In this document: piece by piece, positions 30,300 to 42,182 of the stretch | Position numbering within the stretch: position 1 is the stretch's first letter | Layout: every line of letters begins with the position of its first letter | Translations under genes and position numbers: made by a program | Notes under the pieces: model-generated | Told to the model about the DNA's origin: nothing | Seen by the model: only the letters and a program-made list of their open reading frames with translations | Database searches by the model: none | Assembly (NCBI GenBank): GCA_020466095.1 | Contig: CM035807.1 | Coordinates: 56,962,555 to 57,026,554 of the forward strand | DNA from: Chlorops oryzae | Taxonomy: Eukaryota; Arthropoda; Insecta; Diptera; Chloropidae | Reading direction: 5' to 3' | Length of the DNA stretch: 64,000 nucleotides

Positions 30300-32700
30300 A
30301 TGTCACAGAAATTAATACACAAGTAGATAAAGTGTTGAGTGACGGTATTATAACTAAAAGCAAACCCGCTTGGAACGCACCTTTAATATTATTTCCAAAA
30401 AAGGCAGACAGAAATGGAGGCTAGTAGTTGACTTTCACAATTTTAGCGAAATAACCTTGATACAAATTTTTCCCATTCCACGAATAGACGAAATTCTCAA
30501 TCGATTAGGATGTAGTCGGTATTTTTCTACACTTGATCTGGCCAGTGGATACCCCAAAGTCCTGGTTAAAAAAGAAGACAGACCGAAAAAAGCATTCAGT
30601 ACTGGGGTAGGTCATTTCTTCCTTCCAGAGGATAATGAATAGCATATTGACAAGATTACAGGGAATTGACTTTTTTGTCTACCTCGATGATATCGTGATT
30701 TACGCTAGAAAGTTAGAGGAACATGGAATGCGTTTGAGAAAAGTTTTTCAAGTTCTAAGAGAGAATAATTTAAAGTTACAAACAGTAAAATGTCAATTTT
30801 TAAAAAGAGAAGTTGTTTATTTAGGACATAATTGTTCGGAAAAGGGAGTTATGCCCGATTCAGGCAGAGTGCGTAAAGAATATTAAGCCACCAAAGGATG
30901 TTAAGGAATTGCAATTCTTCCTAGGGTTAATCAATTACTAAAGGAAATTCCTTCCAAAAGCCGCAGAAATTTCCCTCTCATTGACTAAGCTTTTAAGAAA
31001 AGAAAAAAAATTTTTGTGGGCTGAAGATTGTCAAAAAGCTATGGATACTATAAAAGTTGCTGTAACAAGTCCTCCCATATTGCAGTATCCAGATTTCAAT
31101 AATCCTTTCATTTTAACGACAAATGCAAGTAATGAGGCTTCAGGAGCCGTACTATCCCAGGGAGAACAGGGGGAAGATCTCCCAATTTACTATGCTAGCA
31201 GGGCACTTAGCGCAACTGAGAGACGCTACTCCACCATAGAGAAGGAATTTTTAGCAATAGTATGGGTGGTAAAAATTTTTAGAACTTATCTTTTAGGGAA
31301 TCATTTTAAAATCCACACAGATCACAAGCCACTTAAGAGAATATCTAATTTGAAAAATCAGGACACCAGACTAGGGAGATTTCGGTTGAAACTGTTAGAA
31401 TATGATTTCGAAATAATTTACAAACCAAGAAAAAATAATTTAAATGCAGACGCACTAAGCAAACTTCCAGTTAACATATCTGTAGTTACAAGATCCATGA
31501 CAGAACCAACCGACCAAAAAGAAGATTAAACCGGCGATTTGGAAGACATAAACATTAAAATAGAGAATAAAATAGGAATAGAGCAGGAAGATACAGCGAT
31601 AGTCCTTACCGACCCCCAGGAGATTAAAAATGTGTTAAAAATTTTTCATGACACACCTATAGGAGGACACAAAGGTTTCTTCAAAACCTATGGTAGAATC
31701 AGACGACAATTCAAGTGGAAGGGAATGCAAAAACAGATTAAAAATTATATTGACGCCTGCCAGCTTTGTCAGAAGAATAAAAGTTCCCGCTTAGGTAAAA
31801 TGCCTATATCGTTAACAGACACACCTTTTAGACCATTTGATAAAGTATTAATGATATAGTGGGACCTTTTCCTATTTCATCAAGAGAAAATGAATATATT
31901 CTAACCTTTTAGATGATTTTTCTAAATATTTTATTTCCTTCGCTATACCCGATGCTGAGGCATCAAAGGTCGCAAGAGCATTTTTTAACGAAATCATCGC
32001 AAAATTCAATATACCAAAAGCGTTAGTCCGCGATACCGGCACAAACTTCACTTCGAGGTTATTTAAAGAAGTATGCAAAATTCTTGGCATCAAAAAATCA
32101 CAAACATCGCCATACCACCCTCAAGCCAACGGGGCTCTCGAACGAAGTCACCGCCCTCTTGCAGAATTTTGTCAACGAGGACGGTACGAATTGGGATGAA
32201 TGGCTGTATCACGTTATGCACGTGCATAACAATACAGTTCATTCATCTACTAAACAGACCCCATGCAAAACACTTTATGGTTTTGAATTTGAAATTCCTA
32301 TTAAATTAAAACGTTAACCTGCTCCTATTTATAGTACGGATGATTACAGTAAAATTTTAAAATATCAAATTCAACGCAGCCACGAAATAGAAAAAAATAA
32401 CCAAAAATCAGCAAAATTGAAGGCAAAAGCATGTTACGACAAGAATATAAATGAAAAAAACTTTGAAGTAAGAGACAAAGTCTGGCTTAGGAGCCAAAAT
32501 AGAAAAATAAATATTCACCCATATGGCAAGGACAGTTTGAAATAGTTTCCACCCCATCTGCGTCCAATGTAAAGTTAAAAATAAATGGAAAAGACAGAAC
32601 GTTTCACAAAGATTTTATCAAATTAAATCCTAAAATAAATTTTAGAAAAATCGAAGAAACTCAGAAACTATTCCGTAAAAAAAAGAAGCAAAAACATAAA
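30300..32700 (+). pseudogene. RT, RNase H and integrase of element D2, decayed
   Basis: Fragments in shifting frames: RT start (IPRIDEILNRLGCSRYF), YLDDIVIY (about 30680), RNase H (YSTIEKEFLAIVWVV, HTDHKPL), HHCC (FHDTPIGGHKG, CQLC), integrase core (Asp of the second motif is RDTGTNF after mutation) and the C-terminus (KDRTFHKDFIK). The protease that D1 retains is deleted here: the frame passes from VVYA directly into the RT N-terminus. After the integrase end comes a Lys/His-rich stretch and, in the same frame apart from one TAA, the PTP. Confidence 0.82.
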
Positions 32701-33480
32701 CATAAACAAAGTAAAGTTTAAGTACCTACAGACAGTGAAGTAGTATCTCAACACAATAGATCAAAGAAGAGATATGCAGATGTACCTTGTTTCGAACACA
32801 CACGAGTCAAGCTGAAAACAAAGAAAAAGGGGGGATCAGATTACATACACGCCAACTTCATAGACGGACATAATGCAAAAAATTATGTTAATATATTGTA
32901 ACACAAGGGCCACTGAAAAACACAGCAAACGACTTCTGGCGCATGGTATGGTAACAGAACTGTCGCTATATAGTTATGCTTACGAAAATCAAAGAAAGCA
33001 ATTTAGAAAAATGCCATTAATACTGGGGAAAAAATAAAAATAAATTTGTCAATTGCAATGATTTTGAGATAAAAACTTAAGAAGTGAATCAGAAAAATGA
33101 ATCGATTGAGAGCAGGCTAGAAATCAGACATAGAAAGCTTAACCAAGTGCGTAAAATTTCACATTGGAAATTTTTAGAGTGGCCTGACAATAAAAACCCA
33201 GAAATCTCGCGCTTGCTGCAATTTTGGAAACAGTGGTGACTCTCGTTAATAAAACAATAAAAAATTATTATACACTGCTTCGCAGGCATAAATCAAACAG
33301 GCACATTTATCGCAATAGACATAGCTCTACAGAAAATGACAAAACGAAATAGCTTTAGTATTCCGGACATAGTAAATAATATTCAGAGGGGTAGAGCACT
33401 GGCCCTAGAAGAACCTAGATTATTCCAATTTCTGAATGAAGTAATTCATATCGCGAGTCGACATCACCAACACATAACAT
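32701..33480 (+). pseudogene. Decayed PTP domain behind integrase of element D2
   Basis: Recognisable blocks in order: DVPCFEHTRVKL, DYIHANFIDGH, TQGPLKNTANDFW, VMLTK, then the signature region at about 33277-33310 reading HCFAGINQTG. The catalytic Cys codon is still there, but the essential Arg of HC-x5-R is Gln, so the enzyme is dead apart from the many stops. The block follows the integrase C-terminus in the same frame, separated by a single TAA. It is strongly diverged from the element A PTP, so the fusion is older than either copy. Confidence 0.82.
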
Positions 33481-33502
33481 CCGAAAATAAATCAGAATAC
33501 GT

Positions 33503-34440
33503 TAAACAAATTTGAATTATTTTTATTGAATTGGAAGTATGATATTAATTTCACTTTTTGTCCCAAGACTATTCCGGCCGGATGAGAAGTTTTCCATTCG
33601 ATGCCAAATAATGGGACAAAGGCTTTAACCAAGCGCGTACTTGGACGGGTAAAGGTTCGCATCCGGAAGCGTAAAGGGGGCACGACGGGTGACTTTTTTA
33701 CAAAAAGGGTATTGCGTAACAGCAACCAGTCGCGATCCGCATCGCCCAAGGGTCCAGCTAGAACCTCATATACCAATTTATTAGTGAGAGTAAGGTGAGA
33801 GCGTGAGAGGGAGAGAAGGAGAGAAGGTGAGAAGGAGAGAAGGAGAGAAGGAGAGAAGGAGAGAGAGAAAGAAGGAGAGATGGAGAGGGTGAAATGGGGA
33901 GAGATATGGTGAGAGGGAAGGAGGGATGTTGAGATGGTGAGAGGGTGGGAAGGTTGGATGGGAGAGAAAGAGAGATGGCGAAGCGATCGTCTGACTTTTT
34001 TCAAAAATGAAAAGTGGGAGAGATGGTGAGATGGTGAGAGAGAGAGAGAGAGAGAGGGTGAGAAGGAGAGAGGGAGAGAAGGTGAGTGGGAGAGATGGTG
34101 AGAGGGTGAGGAAAAGGGAGTGTGAGAGGGAGAGAGGGTGAGAGGGTGAGATGGTGATATGGAGAGGGGGTGGGAGGTTGGTCGGCTGGTCGGTTGTGAG
34201 GGTGAGAGGCTGAGATAGTGAGAGTGAAAGAGGGTGAGAGGGTGAAAAGGAGAGAGGGTGATGGCGAAGGGGTCGTTGGAGGGTTGGGGGTTGGTGAGCG
34301 AAGCCAACAGGGGGAGAATCTTAGCATTTTTCCGAAAAAGCAAACTGGCGGATCAAATATGGATGAGTTTTTTTCAAAAATGTGTTGTAGCGATCGTGGG
34401 AGGGTTGGGGGTTGGTGAACGAAGCAAACAGGTTTATAGT
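33503..34440. repeat. GA-rich low-complexity DNA with duplicated unique blocks
   Basis: About 500 bases (33790-34290) are almost pure GAGAGG/GAGAAGG tracts on the plus strand. Long ORFs across it are artefacts of composition. It is flanked and interrupted by copies of unique blocks such as GGAGGGTTGGGGGTTGGTGA (34276 and 34399) and GCGATCGT, so it grew by local duplication. It separates D2 from the env remnant. Confidence 0.75.
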
Positions 34441-34485
34441 TTAGTTTATATATATATAAATATATAAGTATATACATATATATAT

Positions 34486-35363
34486 GGGCATTTCCACAGA
34501 AAGGTCTACCGGAAATGAAAATGCCCCAGTTCCTTAAAACAATTTTTGGGTATGTACTATCATAGTAACACATCTGAATTCCACTATTTAAGAAGATTGG
34601 TGGTTATAGTCAGCCCTCATTTCTGTAAAACATAGGTAAAGGCTTATTTTTTTGTATTTGTATTTCATAAATTACCTTTAAAAGTGCTTTATCTATGAAA
34701 TTTGGGCCATTTTAGTAATCTGATCAATGGAAGTTATCGTCCTTAATAATTCCATTCAGAAGAATCAACCAAAACAACAACAACAAAAATTCTTTAACGA
34801 ATAAGTTGATAATTATCTTCTAATTACGCAAGCTCAATTAAATATTGTTTTTGATAAAATTTATTATTGGCCCTTCTATTTATAATACCAGAATTTATGA
34901 ATTAAAAGGAAAAAAGGTTAAAATAAAAGACTATTTTCATGACTAAAAGCCTTTTGAAATTTTAGAAACGTAACGCCAGGTAACGTAACGCCAGGTAATT
35001 AAGGCCAATAAAAAACGAACGACAAACGATTTTACAATTTTAAAACTGGGAAAATGAACTCTTATATTTTCCAATCTTATTGCTATAAGTTTAATACGAA
35101 AAGTTTTGCGAAATTAGCAGAGTTTTGCAATCTTGTAATCTAAGTCAAAAACCCACTTCTGTTTTTCCTAACGAAACGCTAGGACACTTTTTTGCTTCAA
35201 TACTCAAATCCTTATGGTCTATTGGTCTAATTTTTTTACTGAACATAGTGCTACTTTATTAGTGTGCAAATATTAAAAATTTTTTTTTAAATTTGCAATT
35301 CTTCATTTAAAAAAAAATTTGTTTTTCGTTCGAATGTCACGTCACGTCAAAATGGAAATGCCC
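34486..35363. mobile_element. Candidate MITE with 11-bp terminal inverted repeats
   Basis: GGGCATTTCCA at 34486-34496 is the exact reverse complement of 35353-35363. The interior (about 880 bp) is AT-rich with no ORF. Flanks are TA-rich on both sides (ATATAT / ACATATAT), compatible with a TA-rich target. Family unknown. Confidence 0.45.
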
Positions 35364-36180
35364 ACATATATTAGGGTGATGACTTTTTTTGAAACTCTTT
35401 TCCTGTATCATAGTACGATGAACTTTTATTAAAGATGCCATAAAACACTAATCTTAAGGTTATTTGATTAAAAAAAATGTCACGCATCAAGTCATTTGAA
35501 AATTTAAATTTTTGATTTTTTTTTCCAAATTTTTGAAGTTTGAAATGTAGGACCAACTCCCATAAATTTTTTATTCCCAATAATTTCTCCAAATAAACCT
35601 TCCACCTATCTCCACTCTTTAAGGGGCTCCCATACAAAAGTAATTTTTTTATGAGTTTTCCCCCCACTGTCGTAACTAGCCCCTAGAGGAGTCTAATGTT
35701 TCACGGACCCTCATCAACTTTGTCCCCAAAAATTTTTTCCCAACATACTGACCCCCTATCTCCCCTCCTTAGGGGGTCACCCATACAAAATTACCTTAAT
35801 TTTATCACAATTTCATACAAAATGGCTGTCACTACAGTCAAACCCCTCCTACGGGGATGATATATATGCCCGACCCCCATTATTTTTTTACCCCAAATAT
35901 TTTCTTCAACCATACCCACCCTCTATCTCCCCTCCTTAGGGGGGTCCCCATACAAAAATAGGCTTAAATTAAAGAAAAATGCCTCACGAACTTCAATCTA
36001 TAATATAGATGCCGTAGGGACAATAACGAGCATGTTCAGTATGCATATTGGAAAAATTTACAAAATTACCTTTTCAACGAACCTAATATGAAGAATATTG
36101 GATTCGTTTTTGGTATGTTTTAAAAAAATGTTATAATTATTACCTTTTTATAAAACTGAATTTTGGGTTCCATCCCCTGG
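35364..36180. repeat. Diverged tandem repeats and unassigned sequence
   Basis: A core like CTATCTCCCCTCCTTAGGGG followed by CCCATACAAAA recurs three times (near 35605, 35755 and 35920), spaced about 150-165 bases, each preceded by AAAATTTTTTCCC-type sequence. It looks like an old satellite or the repeated part of a transposon. No ORF. Confidence 0.5.
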
Positions 36181-36189
36181 CCAAATAAT

Positions 36190-36735
36190 GACCCTAGTAG
36201 AAAAAAATAAATGTTCGAGTCAAATGCCGCAAACCTCAATCTATGACGAGTTTTTTGAGACTATAACCATTAAAATCGGTAAGTGGTTTCTATTCATAAA
36301 AATAATTAAAATCAAATATTTTTTGAAACGCATTATTCACTGTTTTCACGTTCGTGTCTTGAGTCTTTGCATGCAGCCAGACCGAGAGAGAGAAAGTTAA
36401 AAAATAACTGCGATAGAAGGAATCTCACTCTCAACGGTAACACCCATATTACCTTTCCAAATTGTAGCATTACAGTCGGAAAAGACGAATTTGTAAATGT
36501 AAAAACGATAATAGAAGACATTTATTATTACCCCGAAGAACGAATACTTCAAACAATACCCAACAACTCACTTATTTTCGAGATTAATGTGGTTAATAAT
36601 TTTAAAAATAGACCATTCATCAAAGAGTTGACACTACAAAGAACTGTCTTATATGAAAATAGTGCATATCTTTTTATTATAATAGTTGCGGTAATTATAG
36701 TTATATTTTTGAAGAAGAATCCCATGAAAATATAA
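36190..36735 (+). pseudogene. Env-like remnant, plus strand
   Basis: The frame from about 36395 to 36735 contains NCDRR, a NCSITVG block matching NCTLQIG of element A Env, and a C-terminal membrane helix (SAYLFIIIVAVIIVIFL) followed by Lys residues. Upstream the frame is broken near 36280-36390. It lies between the D2 PTP and a Ulp1-like gene, the position expected from element A. It could be the env of D2 or of another family member whose 3' half was joined here. Confidence 0.6.
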
Positions 36736-37098
36736 GTAAAAAAAAGAGGTACCACAAAGAAATAGTTATAGAGAAAGTTTAAGATCGATAAGTAACCGTT
36801 ACCAGGACCAAGCGATGTAAAATGCGAAAAACACCAACAGCACTCTATATATCGCAATTAGTAAGTAGGAAACCAAAGAATTCAACAAATCCGTCATTGC
36901 GAAACATGAAGAAATCAAGCTCAGAGGGACTCAGGGTTAATTAACTTATATTTTTTGATTTTCTTTCAAGACAAACCGCCAAACGAAGAAGAAGAAACAT
37001 CGTAAAGCAGCACTAAGAAGAAGGAATAAAGAATCAAAAATAAAAAGAATTTAACGAAATTTTTGGAAAAGACAATCTAAGTGAAGTGAAACTAAATA

Positions 37099-37670
37099 TT
37101 GTTGGACATGACGGACTTTAACCTTTGTACATACATGATAGGAAACCGATCGAACAATATTACCCAGGACGATTACAATAGTTTGCTCAATAATAGGTGG
37201 TTGAACGATGTACACATCAATGTTTTTATGAACTGGCTATTTAAATTACATTTTTCAATACACAAATCAGTTTATGTTTTTGATTCATTTGCCTTTACAA
37301 GTATTAAAGCGGCAAAAGGAATAGACAACAAAGCAGTAGCAGAGATAAGAATAAAATCATTTCTAAGAAACATTGATGTGTTCATGGTAAAGACATTAGT
37401 TTTTCCAATTTGTGAAAACAATCATTGGATACTTGCGGTAGCACACTCTGACTTTATATATGTGCTTGACTCCCTCAAACCGCATAGTATCCATGAAATA
37501 ATCACAAATATTAAGTTTTTTTTGACACAGCCAAAAACCTTAAAGGAAATGAAATTGTTTCTAAAATAAGAGAAGCAATATTTCCAAATTGTCCGCAACA
37601 GGAAAATCAACCTGATCATGAACCTCTAAAATTATCAAGAGAGTTGTTGGAGGAAATCATCAAAGATTAG
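37099..37670 (+). pseudogene. Ulp1-like protease remnant, plus strand
   Basis: A 156-residue frame shows the first half of the C48 fold: LLNNRWLNDVHINVFMNWL, His109 in ENNHWILAV and Asp124 in YVLDSLKPH. A frameshift near 37530 follows, and the second half still reads FPNCPQQ (oxyanion Gln) but jumps to NQPDHEPLK, so the catalytic Cys segment is deleted. It ends near 37670. Identity with the element A protein is moderate, showing that the gene has been kept in two separated lineages. Inactive in this copy. Confidence 0.8.
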
Positions 37671-39189
37671 CAACAACAAAATTTAAGCAATATAGCGGAA
37701 ATAACAAATACAGTAAACGAATCTTATGTAGAATAATGCATGGATTATTTTAAGGCGGCCGCTCTGGCCGCTCTAGCCACTCTTAATGTAAAATTGGCCA
37801 CTCTAAATCACAGAATTGGACGCTCTTAAAATATAATTTCCATAACTCGAAAATTTTTCAAAAAACCCCCCCAAATATTTTTTCGATACTGTCTCAAAAT
37901 TGATTAATCTACCACTCTTGCGAATATCAGAACTACCAGAGCATTATTTCTCTGGCTGCATCCCTGATTCAAGTTATGAAACGAAAAGACTGCAAAATGT
38001 ACACATATTAGCGATCGAGACATTTGCTGTTGATGTACATTAGTTCTAAGTAATAACACTTTTTAAAACAGAATGCTTTGTTTATGTTTCTTTTTCTTTT
38101 TAGTCAACGACACATTTATGTTCCTTATTTTTATTAAAATAAAATACCGTTTAAGTATGTACAAAATTTATGAAAAAAAATGCATTAAAACCTATATTAA
38201 AAAAGGTCCGCTCTTAATTTTTCTTAAAAAAATCTATGGAATAATGAGTTGCCTAAGTAAAGAAAAAAGCAAAAATCAAAGGATAAAAATAAAGATCACA
38301 CTGAATAAGATAAATTTCTGCATCAAAATCAGCGAAAAAATATATTTGCAATCAATCTATGCAAGAAATATAACAAATAACCATTTTTAAAACAAAGTTT
38401 TGTGTAAGAAAATGAACAATTATGTACCGAAATTATCTTATGGTGAAGATAGAAACTTTGTCAGATGGAAATTAAGAAAAAATCAAATTTATAAGAAGAA
38501 ATATATAAATAATGTAACGAAAATATCTTGTGGTGAGGGGTAGAAACTAAGTCGATAGAAATTAAGAGAAAATAAAAGTTATGGATAAATAATTATTATA
38601 ATATTAAGTTCTTAATTATCACTAAGTGTAGAGTAAAGAATTAAAAAAATAAGTGGTTTAGAAGGGACAATATCTATGTATATGTTTTGAAGTATCTAAG
38701 ACAGATTTATTTAAAAGATAAATAATACAAAGAACGCCTTTCGTCGACAATTATAGCAAAGGATTTTTCAAATTGTTTGTCAACAACAATTAGTACAAAC
38801 AAATATCAAATTGCTTTCTTAGCAACATTTCCAGCACAAGGAAAATCTTTGTCTTTCTTATCAATAGTCTAGAACAACAGGCAAAATTCAAAATTCTTTT
38901 TCAACAACAACAGACAAAATTACTATTTCTTCCACTAGGCGTAAGAAAATATTTACACAATTAAAAAACAACAAAACCATTATTTCGAATGAAACCAATC
39001 AGATAACACTTCATTAAGAAAAAGAAGGAGCCAACAATGATCCATGAAATGAATATTTAAGCTAATACAAGGCCGATGGCTTGCAGCGATTAAATTCACA
39101 CCGTCAACAAATTTATTCATGGGAAACCGAAAACCAAATCTCCAAATCAAGCTAAAACAATTTGCAGTCGAAAGTTAGCCACAATCATG
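37671..39189 (+). other. 3' tail of the plus-strand element, non-coding
   Basis: AT-rich sequence with a short GGCCGCTCTGGCCGCTCT duplication at about 37757, and two related 95-base blocks (about 38424 and 38516) containing ATCTT-TGGTGA-G-TAGAAACT. CAACAA clusters increase toward the LTR. I see no supported gene. Confidence 0.5.
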
Positions 39190-39640
39190 CATGCAAAAAC
39201 AAGCAAATAGGTTTTCATCAAAGGTGCCTTTTCTTCAAATTTAGTTCCAGTCAACAACAGGCAAAAGATATCCCAATTCCTTTCGCCAACAAAAAGTCCA
39301 AAACAAGAACCAGCGCGAAGATCAAATGCTTTAATTAGCCAACACAATCGCCCAAATGAAAAATTAAAATGCCCAATTTCGCAACAATTTGAATCCTCCA
39401 AGCCCACGATCGCAATGCTAAAAGCCAGTTGAAACCAAAAGAACGCGGAAGAATTAACGGCACCAATTAAGCACGGCAGCCGGTGCAAGTAAGGGCACAC
39501 TCAAGTCAACATTCAACTGCTAAACACAAAACCTCATCGCTGGAACAACAACAAACACATAACACGGGTAGCTTCACTTTAGGCGAGCAAGGGAAAACAC
39601 GGGAGGCACAATGATGCGTCATAATTCTGCGTCCGGATTT
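39190..39640 (+). repeat. Partial LTR related to the element E LTR
   Basis: From about 39250 to 39637 the sequence matches the reverse complement of 52830-53270 in order (AACAAGAACCAGCGCGAAGA, CAATCGCCCAAATGAAA, AGCCCACGATCGCAATGCTA, GGGAAAACACGGGAGGCAC). It is the beginning of a plus-strand LTR, cut at about 39640 by the Osvaldo-like element segment. The LTR type is E-like, not the D type found at 25680. Confidence 0.7.
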
Positions 39641-42182
39641 TAGGGCTGGTACGGGGCGGTTGGATCGCTTGGCGAGTTGCTACCCTTTGGCAACCTGTGT
39701 ATTTTCGGAGATCCTCCAAGTCTAGGCGTGAAGGTAAGAGCTTTGGTTGGGTTTCGGTGGCCTACTTCGCTGCACTGATGGAGTCCCGAACAATACCGGC
39801 ACCGCCCGGTGGACAATCCTTAAGGGGATCGGATTTCTGCTTCCCTTTCGAACCTTTGGAGGGAAACGGGAGCGGTACACGTATTACCGGGGCTTTCGAA
39901 ACGAGGGTGGTGGAATACTTTCCCACGCCTAGTCCAAGCTTCCTTTAAGATGTTCCAGGAGAGCCTGGTCCGGGCAATTTTTCCATCTTTGAGGCATGAG
40001 GATAAAAAGAAAATGAGCTATAATTTGGTCGGTGGACACAGGGGTTTAATCGTTGGCCTAGTCGCGTTGCTGAGTCCGGGTGGGCGAAGGGATTGGCTAA
40101 TTGAACCGTTTGCGGGTTATTTATATCGGAAGACGGTGATCAAACCAGTAGTTAAGGTCGAGGAGCTGTTTGCGGCAAGCTATTTCTGCCTTGGACAAAA
40201 ATGCGTCTTAAAGATCAGGCTCCCAATGTGGCCTCCATTCTCTGCTTCTATTATAACCGGTTGTCTTGATGGCCGGCTTTTTTGGCGACCAAGTTAATAA
40301 TTTCCTGGAGGCCGAGGTTTTCTGGGCGGTCATTGTTCTGCTGGTCCGGATTCTTTCCGTCATTAATTGTTTGGGGAGTTCGTGGTCGCGGCCTTGGGTC
40401 AGGAATGCGGGCCTACCCTTGCTTCATACCTGGTTTGTGCTAGGTTAGTTCGGAATGACCGTCCCAGTGTTTGGGTTGTTTTTGGTATTGGGCCAGCTTG
40501 GTCTTTTTGGTGCATTTGCCCGCTCGGGATTTTCCTGCCGGGTTAGGGTCTGTCCCGGTGGACTCCTGTTGTGGAGGAAATTTGGATTTCTTGCCTGCTG
40601 CGGCCTTGTCTTGTACTTAGTTCGAGGGACACCTACCGGCGATGATTCTTTCCGTGCATTTTGGCGGAGTCAGTGTTGCTGGCGGATGGGGCATTTACCC
40701 ATTTAGAAATTTACAACGGCTAGCAGGTACACTTTCCTGTGATGACCGAGGGGGTCCATAAATTGCTACAGCCATGGTTCTTCGGGCAATTTGTTCCATG
40801 GACCTGCTTGTTTCTGTTTGGTTTTATACTTTTGACAGAAATTTCTTGATATTTCTTGCTCGTGGAAACCTGGCCAAAGGTTATGTCGGGGATCCTGGTG
40901 GTCTTCTTCCCGAGATCCGTGGGGGTCGTATGTTCTTTGCAAGTTGCTATGTCTTTTGGAACCTAATTTCATCAAAATGGCCGTGTCCCTTTATGTCGGA
41001 AATATCTGGTGAGATTCCCATTAATAACCCGGTAGTTCTGCACACTTCTGAGGTTGTTTGGACCATCCTTATTTTTGCTTGGTCCAATCCGTTTTCAGGG
41101 CCAAGCTATTCTTCAGTGAATTTGGCTACTTTCTGTTGTCTGGATAAAGCGTCGGCGATGTTTTGACTTGCCCCGTCGGACTTGGTCGAATGTTTGTTGC
41201 AGCTCAGGCCCACAGTTTTTGAAGATTTCCATGGAGAACCATTGGTCTGTTCCGTTATGACGGTAATTTATAGCCTTCCGGTAGTGCCTCATCTTCCGGT
41301 GCCCAATTGAGACATTCCTTTTCGGTGTGGAATGTTGGTTCGCCTGGTTCAAGTGGATGTCTGGCATACCCGTTCTGGCTATACTGGGTTAGCAGGAAGC
41401 CATAGTGACTTGCGTCTGTTTGAGGTAATGGTTTTGGTCTGGGCATGTTCAGGGGCCAGCAGCTTTTGTTTTAAAGGTCAAATTTGGCCGTGCTCCGGTG
41501 TTATTCCACCGGTTGGTTTTAGGAGCGCGTCATCGGGTGTACATTTTTGGAGAAACGGTACAAATCTTGCGTCCAACTGGCGTGCCAGGTTGGGGCTCCT
41601 TTACTAGTTGGGGTGTCAATTTTGGGATTGCAGCTTCTTTCTGGCCTTGTTGGTACCAGGGTCCTAGGTTTGATTTCCTGTTGAAAGAAGATCGGGGTTA
41701 ATCGGGTTTCCGCTTTTAGTGTTAAAACTTCCTGTAGGTTTTCCATATGGTTTTCTGTGAGAGTTACTAATTTCTAGATATGCAAAGCGTGCGGTTCCAA
41801 CTCTGGGCCAATAACCGCCAGGGCTCTTGGAACTTGGGGCGGAATGGACCAAGGGCTACTTTCCTTGTTGGACCTTTCCTGGTTGAAGCTAACTGTTTGC
41901 TAACCTCCTAAGCGGGACTGCCAAAGATTTTTTTTCAAATGCGATGTTTTTGGTCTTTTAGACTCCAAGTATGTGCTAATGCGAGGTTGGGTAGCATCCT
42001 GCAATGACTCTCGTTGAGCTTGGAAGCCGCATAACCTCCATTTGCCATTTTTCATGACCATGCCGTAACGAACTGTATGGACTAGGGATTGCCTCAATAA
42101 TCTAATCGGATTAATTCTTGATTTTTATTTAAGGCTCCATCACATTCTTTGGGAAATACCGTTGCTTAAATGGCAGGGTCTT
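39641..42182 (-). pseudogene. pol remnant of the Osvaldo-like element
   Basis: Heavily decayed. RT start is visible as MVMKNGKWRLC (about 42040) and RNase H as QTDASHYG...TEKECLNW...LPEGYKL (41255-41446). Between and left of these only short ORFs remain on both strands, and I could not recognise integrase motifs. Shadow ORFs on the plus strand (39697-40700) have no features. Confidence 0.55.

Noticed and set aside
33492..34343. A 283-residue minus-strand ORF rich in Ser, Pro, His and Leu
   Set aside because: It is the translation of the GA-rich low-complexity tract; several frames are open there and none has domain structure.
39697..40706. Several GC-rich plus-strand ORFs (60-115 residues)
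   Set aside because: They run antisense to the decayed Osvaldo-like pol and show no motifs; treated as shadows.
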